A DNA stretch of 64,000 nt, taken from positions 248,001-312,000 of the forward strand of contig JACRQG010000011.1 of NCBI GenBank assembly GCA_016222805.1, in the 5' to 3' direction. Positions 1-8,958 of the stretch are shown in pieces. The DNA comes from Verrucomicrobiota bacterium. GTDB taxonomy: Bacteria; Verrucomicrobiota; Verrucomicrobiia; Opitutales; Opitutaceae. The stretch's first letter is position 1. The number at the start of each line of letters is the position of its first letter. The position numbers and the translations under genes are program-made. Below the pieces are notes generated by a model. That model had not been told where the DNA came from. It ran no database searches and saw only the letters and a program-made list of their open reading frames with translations.

Positions 1-2192
1 TCGGGCAGGGTGATCACCGTGCGGTTGCGCTGCCCGGAGCCGGTCACCACGGCCGGGCCGGGCGCCTTGGGATCGTCGGTCACGTGCACGGCGTAGCGTT
101 CCGGGTACTCGTTGCCCCGGGTGCCCTGATCGAGCGTAAGCCGCCGCAGCGGGCGGCTGCGCCGGAGATCGACCTCCACCCATTCCTCGCCCAGCGCCGG
201 AACGGACCAGCGGCTGGTGGCCTTGCCGTCGACGATGTTTCCGGGGTTGGCGCCACCGGAGGCGCGCACTTTTGGCGTACCCTCCAGATTCGCTTGGATG
301 GCGGCCACGGCGTACCGGGCTTCGGCGGCGAGTTCGGCGTCGCCGGCGAACTTCTCCGCGAGCGGGACGGCGGAGCGGTCGGTGGCGCGGGCCAGGAGAG
401 TCAGGAACGGTTTGCGGACGGAGGACGACGAGGTGGCGGCCAGGAGGCGGGCCACGAGTGATGTGGTCGCGGCTTTCCAGGGCTCCCGGTTGCGCTCGAG
501 AAAACGTGCCGCGTGTTCCACGGCGGACTGGCGCACCGAAGCGCGCGCGGCCTTTTCGGCCACGTGAGCCAGGACCGGGGTCACGGTCGCGTCGGACCAC
601 CGGCCGAGGGCGGCGATGGCGGCATCGGCGACCCGCGGGTCGTCGCGCAGAGCGAGGCGCGCGGCGCAGTCGGCGCTGGCGGTGCCACCAAGGCGGCCAA
701 GGGCGGGCAGCAGGCGCAGGGCGACGTCCGGCGGGGCGCTTTCGATGGCGGCGTGAATGGCACGACCGCGGGCGGCGACGTCGCGGTTTCGCAGGGTGAG
801 CGACACGAGGGCGCGCAGGGCGCGCGCCTGCTCGGTTTCATCGGTGGCGTCACTCGCCCAGGCGAGGACGGCGGCCTGTTCGGAGAAAGGAGCGAGTTCG
901 CCCAGAGCTCCGACGGCGGCGGTGCGGACGGAGGTGTCGGTTTCCTGCCGGCAGCGCAGGAGGAGCGGCAGCGCTTCCGACATGTGGCGCGCGGCGAGTT
1001 GTTCGAGGAAGACGGCGCGGGTTGCGGCTTCGCCCTTTTCCGCCCGGGCGAGGATTGCCGCCGAGACGCCGGGGCCGTTCAGGCGGGCGAGCGACTGGCG
1101 GGCGACCTTGGCTTCCTCCGACGCCTCGGCCGTGGTGGCTTGCGCGAGCCGGTCCGCCACGGCTGGAGTTCCGGGAAGCCGGCCGAGGGCCGCCAGGGCG
1201 GCCAGACGCACCTCGGACGCCGGGTGCGCGAGGGCAGCGAGGGCAGTCGGAACGGCGGCGGCGTCACCGCCTTCGGCCAAGGCCGCGAGAGCGGCGGCCT
1301 GGGTCGGGGCATCCCACCGACTGAGGGGCTGGGCGAAGGCGCGGGCGACCTCGGCGGGCGGGAGACCGGTGAGGGCCTCGAGGGCGACCTGCTTCATTTC
1401 CCAGTCTGAGGCGGCGCAAACGCGCACGATCGCCTCCAGCGCGGTCGAGGGATCGAGATCCACCGAGCGGCGGAACGCGGCGGCCCGCAGGGGCGAGGGG
1501 ACGGTAGCATCCTCCTTCAAGGTGCGTACGACACGCTTTGCGTCCTCGACGGGCAGCCGCTGGGAGGCGGCCAGAAGTTCGGTCGCGCGGACGGCGGGGG
1601 GGAGGGCGGTGGCCTTGAGGAGCGCTTCGGCCGAGGACGGAGTACCGATGGCCCCGAGCGCGTGGGCGGAGGCGGCCGAGGTGGCGGCGTCGGCACCGGT
1701 CAGGAGCGCGGCGAGTGCGGGGACCACTGCGGCCACGCGCCGCCGGCCGAGGGAATCGATGAGGCCGAGCCGAATCCGACCGGAACTCTTGGCGAGCGCG
1801 GAGACAAAGAGGCCATCGACCGCGGCACCGGGAGCCGGTTCGAGGGCAAGCCGCGCCAGGTCAAAGTCGCGCTCGTCGAGCAGCATCGCGGCGAGAGGGC
1901 GATAGTCTTCGGCGCGCGCCTTCGGGGCGGTGCCGGCAAGCAGGCGTCCCAGTCGCTGGCAGGCAGCCTGGCGGGCGGCAAAGGTCGAGTCGCCGGCGCG
2001 CAGCACGGCGAAAAGGCGCGACTCGACGGTTGCGAGCTTGGCGGCATCGGTGCCGGCCGCGGCGAGGTCCTGGTCGAGCTTCGCGAGTGAATCCTGATCA
2101 CCGGAGTAGGTCAGGCTGGCGAGGGCCGAACCGGATTCGGCCGCGGACAGGACGCCCGAGAGCAGGAGAGCGGAGAAGAAGTGACGGATCAT
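1..2192 (-). CDS. HEAT-repeat protein with C-terminal discoidin (F5/8 type C) domain, truncated by window edge
   Basis: Reading the minus strand from the ATG at 2192, the frame stays open to the window edge (about 730 codons), so the C-terminus is missing. The protein opens with a signal peptide (MIRHFFSALLLSG...). Residues about 40 to 630 are Ala/Leu-rich helical repeats of the HEAT type, for example VRLAALAALGRLPG and VRTAAVGALGELAP. From about residue 640 the chain changes character: GGANPGNIVDGKATSRW and EWVEVDLRRSRPLRRLTLDQG are typical of a discoidin/F5-8C carbohydrate-binding fold. A secreted scaffold or sugar-binding protein is likely. No catalytic domain is visible, but one could lie beyond the edge. 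The fold assignment is fairly secure; the function is not. Confidence 0.8.
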   Translation of the reverse strand, partial: MIRHFFSALLLSGVLSAAESGSALASLTYSGDQDSLAKLDQDLAAAGTDAAKLATVESRLFAVLRAGDSTFAARQAACQRLGRLLAGTAPKARAEDYRPLAAMLLDERDFDLARLALEPAPGAAVDGLFVSALAKSSGRIRLGLIDSLGRRRVAAVVPALAALLTGADAATSAASAHALGAIGTPSSAEALLKATALPPAVRATELLAASQRLPVEDAKRVVRTLKEDATVPSPLRAAAFRRSVDLDPSTALEAIVRVCAASDWEMKQVALEALTGLPPAEVARAFAQPLSRWDAPTQAAALAALAEGGDAAAVPTALAALAHPASEVRLAALAALGRLPGTPAVADRLAQATTAEASEEAKVARQSLARLNGPGVSAAILARAEKGEAATRAVFLEQLAARHMSEALPLLLRCRQETDTSVRTAAVGALGELAPFSEQAAVLAWASDATDETEQARALRALVSLTLRNRDVAARGRAIHAAIESAPPDVALRLLPALGRLGGTASADCAARLALRDDPRVADAAIAALGRWSDATVTPVLAHVAEKAARASVRQSAVEHAARFLERNREPWKAATTSLVARLLAATSSSSVRKPFLTLLARATDRSAVPLAEKFAGDAELAAEARYAVAAIQANLEGTPKVRASGGANPGNIVDGKATSRWSVPALGEEWVEVDLRRSRPLRRLTLDQGTRGNEYPERYAVHVTDDPKAPGPAVVTGSGQRNRTVITLP

Positions 2193-2253
2193 GGACGTGG
2201 TGGTCTTGGCGAAGCGGGGGACTCCCCGCCTCCATGAGAAAAGTGGCGGCGAC

Positions 2254-3549
2254 TCAGAGGGGGTAACTCGCGCGGCGGGGACGATCGAGCAGGCTGGCGG
2301 CGACCGGATCGCCGAGAATTTCCTCCCTTGCCGGATCCCAGCGGACGGGGCGCCCGACCTGGGCCGCGATGACATTCAGGTGGCAGACCGTGGCGCTGCG
2401 GTGGCCGATTTCCACGTCGGCAATCGGGTGCCGGCGATTGCGGACGCACTCGAAAAAGTCCGAATGATGATCGTCGCTGGCGTAGAGGTGCAGATCCTCA
2501 CCCCGCAATGGGCGGGCCGCGAGTTCCGGCGGATCTGTCTCGAGGAAGTCGTCGCGCGACACCCACACGGTGCCCTTGGTGCCCTGGAACTCGATCATCG
2601 ACTTGGCGAGATCGTCGTCGCGCTCAACCCGCACCCCGTTGGCGTACACGTGGGTCTGGTACTTGCAGCCCTCGTAGCCCTTGGGGATGAACTGGACGGG
2701 CCCGGAGTGATTCATCCCAAGCGCGTTCTGGATGATGTCGAAATGATGCGCACCCCAGTCGCCATTCTTGCGCCCGCCGTACTCGAAGAAACAGCGCCAG
2801 CCGCCGCCGTAGTCGCCCTTGACGCGCTTTTCGTTATAGGGACGCCAGGGGGTCGGTCCGAGCCAGCGGTCGTAGTCGAAGCCGGCCGGCACGGGTTCCT
2901 CGGGCAGCGGCAGCGCTTCGGGAAACTTCCCCAGGCGCGTGCGGATCACCTTAAGATCGCCAATCCAACCGTTCCGAATAATCTCCGCCGCCTTGCGGAA
3001 CGACTTGTTGGAGCGCTGCTGGGTGCCCGTCTGGAGGATGCGGCCGTGGCGGCGGGCGATCTCCACCAAGGTGCGCCCTTCGCGGATCGTGAGGGTGAGG
3101 GGCTTCTCGCAGTAGACATCCTTCCCGGCGCGCATGGCGGCCGCGGAGACGGCGGCGTGCCAGTGATCGGGCGTGCAGACAAAGACGATGTCGAGGTCCT
3201 CCCGTGCGACGAGTTCCTCGTGGCGCGCGTAGACGGCCACGCCGGCCGCACGGGTGCCGCTGTCCTTTACCTTTCCATACGAGGTCTCGATGCGATCCCG
3301 CGCCTTCTCCACCTTGGCGCGATTGACATCGCAGGTCGCGACGATGCGGCAGTCACCGGGCCGTCCGAGGAGTGTGCCGAGGTGGCTGGAGCAGATCAGG
3401 CCGTTGCCGACCAGGCCGACGGTGAGGCGATTGCTCGGGGCGCTGCGGCCAAAAAGCGAAGCGGGCAGAAACTGGGGCGCGACGCCGTAGGCCAGGATGC
3501 CGGCGAGTCCGCGTTTCAAGACGGAGCGGCGGGTGAGGGAGGCATGCAT
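2254..3549 (-). CDS. Gfo/Idh/MocA family oxidoreductase, Tat-exported
   Basis: This is a 431-residue NAD(P)-dependent oxidoreductase of the Gfo/Idh/MocA family, whose members act on sugars, inositols and derivatives. I chose the ATG at 3549 because it gives a clean twin-arginine signal (LTRRSVLKRGLAG). The Rossmann motif GLVGNGLICSSHL follows at about residues 45-57. CEKPLTL, the family's EKP motif, supplies the lysine near the nicotinamide, and GDWGAHHFDIIQ holds the usual catalytic histidine region. Tat-exported members are common in Verrucomicrobiota and Planctomycetes, where they may carry a tightly bound cofactor. The gene lies divergent from trmO and is transcribed toward the HEAT-repeat gene, 61 bp away. 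Family is certain; substrate unknown. Confidence 0.93.
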   Translation of the reverse strand: MHASLTRRSVLKRGLAGILAYGVAPQFLPASLFGRSAPSNRLTVGLVGNGLICSSHLGTLLGRPGDCRIVATCDVNRAKVEKARDRIETSYGKVKDSGTRAAGVAVYARHEELVAREDLDIVFVCTPDHWHAAVSAAAMRAGKDVYCEKPLTLTIREGRTLVEIARRHGRILQTGTQQRSNKSFRKAAEIIRNGWIGDLKVIRTRLGKFPEALPLPEEPVPAGFDYDRWLGPTPWRPYNEKRVKGDYGGGWRCFFEYGGRKNGDWGAHHFDIIQNALGMNHSGPVQFIPKGYEGCKYQTHVYANGVRVERDDDLAKSMIEFQGTKGTVWVSRDDFLETDPPELAARPLRGEDLHLYASDDHHSDFFECVRNRRHPIADVEIGHRSATVCHLNVIAAQVGRPVRWDPAREEILGDPVAASLLDRPRRASYPL

Positions 3550-3743
3550 GAGGAAGTAGGGAAGCAAGCTGGGATCAGAGAGGGACGGGGGCGAACTTTT
3601 GCCGCGTTGACGTAAACTGCGCCGGGCGCCGGAGCATCGGCCACCGGCCGAATTCTGCCCAGAAAATTCGCGCCGGGCGGGCGCGCGGCCGGGTGGCGAA
3701 AACGGCATCGCGCGCGGCCGCGGATTCTGTCCCATTGGCGGGC

Positions 3744-4451
3744 ATGGCCGAAGTTTCCCTGCGTCCCGTCGCCCGGCTGCGCACGCCATTTGCGGAGAAG
3801 TTCGGCGTGCCGCGGCAGAGCGGGCTGGTGCCGGCGGCGGAGGGCTGGGTGGAGTTCCTGCCGGAGTTCTCCGCGCCGGAGTTTGTGCGCGGGCTGGAGG
3901 CGTTCTCGCATGTCTGGCTGATCACCGGTTTCCACCTCAACCCGCCCTGGAGCGGCAGCGCCGTCGTGCGGCCGCCGCGGCTCGGGGGCAACGAGCGGGT
4001 GGGGGTGTTTGCGTCGCGCGCCCCCAACCGGCCAAACGGGCTGGGACTGTCACTGGTGCGGCTCCTGGCGGTGCAACCGGGCCGTTTGCACGTCGGCGGC
4101 GTGGACGCGGTGGACGGCACGCCCGTTTACGACGTCAAACCCTACCTGCCGTGGTGCGAGGCCCCGGAGCAAGCGTCGGCCGACTGGGCCCAGGCGGCAC
4201 CGCCGGTCCGGCCGGAGGAGTCGGTGGAGATCCCACCGGACTGCGCCCGGCTCCTCGGAACGGACGTGAGCCGGCTGGTGCGGGAACTGCTCCGGCTGGA
4301 ACTCCAGCCGGCGTATCAGGAGACGGGAGACCGCACCTACGGGCTGACCGTGGCTGGCTGGAATGTGCGCTGGCGGACGCGGCCGGAGGGCGGCGTCGCG
4401 GTCTGCGAAGTCGCGCGTGCGGCATTGCCTCCGGCCGCGGGCTCTCCATAG
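3744..4451 (+). CDS. trmO: tRNA (N6-threonylcarbamoyladenosine(37)-N6)-methyltransferase TrmO
   Basis: TrmO methylates the N6 of t6A37 in tRNA-Thr decoding ACY codons, using S-adenosylmethionine in the cytoplasm. The ATG at 3744 gives 235 residues, matching the family's normal length; an upstream in-frame ATG at 3693 would add 17 unsupported residues. Family blocks are clear: an N-terminal beta-barrel start (VARLRTPFAEKFGVPRQ), LEAFSHVWLITGFH, the signature FASRAPNRPNGLGLSLVRLL and YDVKPYLPW. The gene is alone and divergent from the oxidoreductase at 3549; the damaged esterase gene starts 26 bp downstream on the same strand. Confidence 0.93.
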   Translation: MAEVSLRPVARLRTPFAEKFGVPRQSGLVPAAEGWVEFLPEFSAPEFVRGLEAFSHVWLITGFHLNPPWSGSAVVRPPRLGGNERVGVFASRAPNRPNGLGLSLVRLLAVQPGRLHVGGVDAVDGTPVYDVKPYLPWCEAPEQASADWAQAAPPVRPEESVEIPPDCARLLGTDVSRLVRELLRLELQPAYQETGDRTYGLTVAGWNVRWRTRPEGGVAVCEVARAALPPAAGSP

Positions 4452-4477
4452 ACGAGGCCTTCGCTCTCTTACCCTCC

Positions 4478-5988
4478 ATGAAGAAAATCGCATTCCTCCT
4501 GATCGTGGGCCTCGCGTTGCTGCCGCGGGTCCGCGCCGAACTCAAGCTGCCGGCGATCATCGGCGACCACATGGTCCCCCCGGCACGAAGGTGACCGTGC
4601 AGTTCGCCGGGCAGACCCAGACGGCGACGGCGGGCGCCGACGGCCGGTGGACGGTGAAGCTGGCGGCGGTGCCGGCGAGCGCGACGCCCCAGACGCTCAC
4701 CATCGCGGGCACGTCGCAACGGGTGATCCAGGACGTGCTGGTCGGCGAAGTCTGGATGTGTTCGGGCCAGTCCAACATGCAATGGTCGCTTGGGCAGTCG
4801 TATCACGGCGACCTTGAGGCCCTGGCCTCAAGTTTCCCGAACCTCCGCATCATCTCGGTGCCGCAGGTGGGGACGCAGGAAAAGAAGACTGACTTCAAGG
4901 GACAGTGGGAGGCGGCGAACAAGGACAATGTCCGCGACTTCAGCGCGGTGGGCTTCCTCTACGGCCGCTACCTGCACGAGGTGCTGGGCGTGCCCGTGGG
5001 GTTGATCGACAATGCCTGGGGCGGCTCGGCGGCGGAGGCGTGGGTGCGCCGCGAGTCCATCGAAAAGGAGCCGCGGTTCGCGGCGCTGATGGAGAACACG
5101 CGCAAGCGCGAAGCCGAGCTGCTTTCGCCGGAGGGCAAGGCCAAGTTCGAGGCTTCGCTGGCGAAGTGGAAGGAAGAGGCCGCGGCGGCGAAGGCGGCGA
5201 AGAAAGTGGCCCCGCGCGCGCCGACGGACTGGCTCACGGGGAACGCGCGCCCGGGCAACATTTTTGCCGGTGTGGTCCATCCGTCGCTGGGCTACGGCAT
5301 GAAAGGCGTGATCTGGTACCAGGGCGAGTCGAACGCCGGCCGTGCCTGGGAGTACGCCGAGCTGTTCCCGTTCATGATCGAGCAGTGGCGCAAGGAGTGG
5401 GGACAGGGAAACTTCCCCTTCTACTGGGTGCAATTGGCGGACTACAAGGCGGAGAAACCCGAGCCGGGGGAGAGTGACTGGGCGGAATTGCGCGAGGCCC
5501 AGACGAAGACCCTGTGGCTGCCCAATTCGGGCCAGGCGGTGATCATCGACATCGGCGAAGGGCGCGATATCCATCCGCGCAACAAGCAGGAGGTGGCGGC
5601 GCGGCTCGTGCGCTGGGCCCTCGCCCGGGACTATGGTTTCAAGCTCCCGTACCGCAGTCCGGAGTTCAAGAGCGTCGAATTCACGGGGGCGAAGGCGCTC
5701 GTGACCCTCGACTGCTTTGGCAGTTCGCTGCGGGCGTTCGATGTCGCGGAGGCGAGGGGATTCGCCGTGTGCGGCGAGGACAAGGTCTGGCGCTGGGCAG
5801 AGGGCAAGGTGATCGCTCCCAACAAGGTGGAGGTGACCAGTGCGCAGGTGCCGGCCCCGATTGCCGTCCGTTATGCGTGGGCCGACAATCCCGTGTGCAA
5901 TCTCTACTCGGCGGAAGGCCTGCCCGTGACACCCTTCCGCACGGATGACTTCGATCCGATCACGAAGCCGAAGGCGGCGGCGAAATGA
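4478..5988 (+). pseudogene. Sialate O-acetylesterase-like gene, frameshifted near its N-terminus
   Basis: A signal peptide starts at the ATG at 4478 (MKKIAFLLIVGLALLPRVRA) and runs into the family's first block, ELKLPAIIGDHMV. The same frame then stops at 4592-4594. The rest of the protein, beginning PGTKVTVQFAGQ, continues in another frame to 5988. The switch lies at a run of six C at 4576-4581. Homologues carry about 13-14 residues here (an LQ...PVPVWGWA-like strand), so a small out-of-frame deletion is likelier than a single-base slip. Downstream the enzyme looks intact: the catalytic Ser of CSGQSNMQW (codon 4771-4773), GVIWYQGESNAG, and the Asp/His pair in GRDIHPRNK (codons 5566 and 5572). 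Either a true pseudogene or a sequencing/assembly error. Confidence 0.8.
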
Positions 5989-6030
5989 ACCCGGGCGTGG
6001 CCACCGCCCCGGGCGATGGTCGTCGTTTTT

Positions 6031-6056
6031 GGGGCGGGACGCAGCCGTCCCGCCCC
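6031..6056. repeat. GC-rich perfect hairpin between esterase and namZ
   Basis: A 10-bp perfect inverted repeat, GGGGCGGGAC and GTCCCGCCCC, is separated by a six-base loop. It sits in the 81-bp gap between the esterase and namZ. No T-tract follows, so it is not a classic intrinsic terminator. Its GGGCGGGAC core resembles the REP-like palindromes elsewhere in the window. Confidence 0.55.
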
Positions 6057-6069
6057 TTCAGTTTCTCCC

Positions 6070-7161
6070 ATGAAAACCGGCATCGACGTCCTGTTTGACG
6101 AACGCCTCGACCTCGTGCGGGGTCGGCGCGTGGGCTTGATCACGAACCCGACCGGGGTGGACCGCTCGCTGCGGAGCATCGTGGAGCGCTTCCGCTCCCA
6201 CCCGGAGGTGCAACTCGTGGCCCTCTATGGGCCCGAACACGGGGTGCGGGGCAACGCGCAGGCGGGTGAGTTCGTCGACTTCTACCAGGACGAACATTTC
6301 GGGCTGCCGGTCTTCAGTCTCTACGGTCAGGCCCTGAAGCTGCCGGACCAGCCGCTGGCGGACATCGACGCGACGATGCGCGAGTTCGACACACAGCACA
6401 CCGGGAAGACCGTGGATCACGCGATGCATCGACCGAACCCGATCACCGGCGCCTTTCGGGAGGGCCCGGTGCTCGAGTATCCGCGCTACAGTTCCTTCAT
6501 CGGGCTCTACCCCGTGCCCTTGCGGCACGGTCTGACCGCGGGCGAGCTGGCGCGGCTGTTCAACGCGAGGTTCCTGGCCCGTCCGGTGGATCTCACGGTG
6601 GTGCCCGTGGCGGGCTGGCGGCGGGGGGCGTGGTTCGACGAGACCGGGCTGCCGTGGGTGATTCCATCACCCAACATGCCGACGGTCGACACCGCGACCG
6701 TGTATCCCGGCCAGGTGCTGCTGGAGGGGACGAACCTCTCCGAGGCGCGGGGCACGACCAAGCCGTTCGAGCTGTTCGGGGCGCCGTGGATCGACGGCTA
6801 CGTGCTGAGCCGCGACCTGAACGCGCTCGGCCTGCCGGGCGCCGCCTTCCGGGAGGCGTGGTTCGCGCCGACGTTTTCAAAGTTCGCCGGCGAACGTTGC
6901 GGCGGCTGCCAGTTGCACGTGACCGATCGCCAGGCGTTCCGGCCCTGCACGGCGACGCTCGCGATTCTCCAGGCGATCCGCCGGAGGTACGGCGAGCGAC
7001 TGGAACTGCACGCCGACTACTTCGACAAGGTGATGGGCACCGCCACGGTGCGCGAGGCGTTCGAGCGGGACGTGCCCTTCGATCGCATCGCCGCGACCTG
7101 GGAGGCCGGGCTGGCGGAGTTCGCGCGCACCTGCGCGCCCTACCTGCTGTACCGGGACTGA
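6070..7161 (+). CDS. namZ: DUF1343 / NamZ-like exo-beta-N-acetylmuramidase with a missing conserved block
   Basis: The family (NamZ, GH171) releases MurNAc from the non-reducing ends of peptidoglycan fragments. The ATG at 6070 gives 363 residues starting MKTGIDVLFDERL, with no signal peptide visible. Conserved blocks are VGLITNPTGVDR, LYGPEHGVRGNAQAGE (with Glu56, in the region proposed to be catalytic), FGLPVFSLYG, RPNPITGAFREGPVLE and SSFIGLYPVPLRHGLT. Between SLYG and RPNP, however, the usual FDIQDVG-RFYTY block is absent. It is replaced by a sequence about 18 residues shorter (DIDATMREFDTQHTGKTV). The reading frame is still open, so the product may be inactive or altered. The 3' end overlaps the convergent symporter gene by 22 bp. 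The pairing suggests amino-sugar salvage. Confidence 0.82.
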   Translation: MKTGIDVLFDERLDLVRGRRVGLITNPTGVDRSLRSIVERFRSHPEVQLVALYGPEHGVRGNAQAGEFVDFYQDEHFGLPVFSLYGQALKLPDQPLADIDATMREFDTQHTGKTVDHAMHRPNPITGAFREGPVLEYPRYSSFIGLYPVPLRHGLTAGELARLFNARFLARPVDLTVVPVAGWRRGAWFDETGLPWVIPSPNMPTVDTATVYPGQVLLEGTNLSEARGTTKPFELFGAPWIDGYVLSRDLNALGLPGAAFREAWFAPTFSKFAGERCGGCQLHVTDRQAFRPCTATLAILQAIRRRYGERLELHADYFDKVMGTATVREAFERDVPFDRIAATWEAGLAEFARTCAPYLLYRD

Positions 7162-8717
7162 GCGCCCGGCGTCACCGCGCTACCTTTTGCCTCGGGCCAG
7201 AGGCGCCCCACCAGGGCGGCGACGCCCAGCGTGACCAGCGTCCCGATCAGGGTGAACCACGGCCAGAAGACCTCGCCGCCGAAGACACGCAGCCACCATT
7301 CCTTCGTGGCGGGAAGGTTGGCCGGCCAGTAGAGGACGTTCATGAACACCAGCGAGGCGGTCATGCCCGCCATCGTGGCGCGGGCACCGACCCCGCGGGC
7401 GAACAGGGCGAGGATCAGGCCGCCGAGCAGGGCCCCGCTGGTGAGGCCGCGCAGGGAGAAGGCGGCGTTGAGCACGAAGGTCACCTCTCGGGTGAGCCAC
7501 GCCGTGACCACGAGCATGCCAGCCCAGAAGACGGTCGAGTATTTGCTGAAGCGGAGGAAGTACTCCTCGTCCTTGCCCTTCAGCATCTGCTTCACGAAGT
7601 CCATCGTGGACACCGAGGCGAGGGAGGTCATCGCCGAACTGATCGACGACATGGCCGCGGAGAGGATCGCGACGATGAGGAAACCCTTCAGGATGTGGGG
7701 CACCTCGGTCATCATGAAGATCGGGAAGATGAAATCGAAGGACTTGATGCCAGGGCGTCCCTCGGGCAGCGGGATCTGGAAGGGGTGCCCCTGGTAGAAG
7801 ACCCAGAGCATCACGCCCACGAGGAGGAAGATGAGGAACAGCGGGAAAATCAGCACGGCGCTGAGGGCGAGCGCCTTTCGGCCATCGGCGATGCTGCCGC
7901 AGGCGAGCACCCGCTGGACGATCAGTTGCTCGGCACCGTGGGTGGAGAGCACCATCACCGTGCCTCCGATCACCCCCATCCAGATGTTGAACGGGGCCGA
8001 GAACGTGAAGCTGGTATTGAGCCAGGCGAGCTTGCCGGCGGCGCCGGCCTGGGACAGCGCGGCGGACCATCCGCCCTCGATCAGCGTCGGGATGTAGAAC
8101 AGCGCGAAAAGGCCGCCGGCGAGGAAGAGTCCAAACTGCACGGCGTCGGTCCAAATCACGGCCTTCACCCCGCCGATGTAGGTGTAGAGGAGCGAAAGCC
8201 CGACGAAGATGAGGATGGCGCCCAGGATGGGGTCGACGATCCCGCCCAGGCTGCAGACCTGCTCGCCGAGCAGCAGTCGGATGGGGATGCAGGCGACGAA
8301 GACCCGCACGCCGGCCGCCATCGTCTCCAGGAAAAGGAAGAAGGCGCCCGCGAGCCGCCGAGGTCCGCGCCCGAGATGGGTTTCGAGCAGCTGGTAGGGA
8401 GAGTAGATCTCGCCGCTCAGGTAGTGCGGCACCATCACGACCGCGAGGATGATGCGGGCGATGACATAGCCCACGATCATCTGGATGAAGAGGATGTTGC
8501 CCCCGTAGGCAATGGCCGGGACCCCGATGATGGTGAGGGCGCTGGTCTCGGCGGCGACGATCGACACCCCGATGCCCCACCAGGGGATGTTGCGGCTCCC
8601 GAGGAAGTAGTCGCGCGTGTTGCGCTGGTCCTTGCCGAACCACACTCCCAGGCCGACGATGCCGCCGAGGTAGGCGAGAATCACGATCCAGTCGCCGAGG
8701 TTGAAATGCGGATTCAT
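7140..8717 (-). CDS. Sodium:solute symporter (SSS) family transporter
   Basis: A 525-residue inner-membrane protein with about 13 hydrophobic helices. Family features are the N-terminal YLGGIVGLGVWFGKD loop, TRDYFLGSRNIPWWGIGVS and AAETSALTIIGVPA in the first inverted repeat, the GGVKAVIWTDAVQ segment, and SAAMSSISSAMTSLASVS, the TM8 region that lines the Na+ site in characterised members. These proteins couple Na+ entry to uptake of sugars, sialic acid or related solutes. It is convergent with and overlaps namZ, and an acetylesterase gene lies just beyond. An amino sugar or sialic-acid-like solute is therefore plausible but not proven. Confidence 0.92.
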   Translation of the reverse strand: MNPHFNLGDWIVILAYLGGIVGLGVWFGKDQRNTRDYFLGSRNIPWWGIGVSIVAAETSALTIIGVPAIAYGGNILFIQMIVGYVIARIILAVVMVPHYLSGEIYSPYQLLETHLGRGPRRLAGAFFLFLETMAAGVRVFVACIPIRLLLGEQVCSLGGIVDPILGAILIFVGLSLLYTYIGGVKAVIWTDAVQFGLFLAGGLFALFYIPTLIEGGWSAALSQAGAAGKLAWLNTSFTFSAPFNIWMGVIGGTVMVLSTHGAEQLIVQRVLACGSIADGRKALALSAVLIFPLFLIFLLVGVMLWVFYQGHPFQIPLPEGRPGIKSFDFIFPIFMMTEVPHILKGFLIVAILSAAMSSISSAMTSLASVSTMDFVKQMLKGKDEEYFLRFSKYSTVFWAGMLVVTAWLTREVTFVLNAAFSLRGLTSGALLGGLILALFARGVGARATMAGMTASLVFMNVLYWPANLPATKEWWLRVFGGEVFWPWFTLIGTLVTLGVAALVGRLWPEAKGSAVTPGAQSRYSR

Positions 8718-8958
8718 GGGGCGCGCCGATCGAGCGAAAAGCCCGCCGCGATGGCGAGGAGAAACGCGGCGATTCCAAGATTCGGCTCAAGCCGCGGGCG
8801 GCGGGGCCGATACTCCCCGGTGATGTTTGCAGGTCGCCTGCGAACCGCCCTCACGGGCCGGCGTTCGGCCGGCAAGTCGTTGGCACGTTCAGCCTCTTTC
8901 TTCTCCGGGACAGACTCGGTCTGCGTCGGAGTGCCCTGAATCCTGACTGCCCAATCCC

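Noticed and set aside
6630-8939. Plus-strand frame of about 770 codons opposite the sodium symporter
   Set aside because: Its product is a low-complexity Asp/Glu/His/Gly chain that mirrors membrane-helix codons on the other strand.
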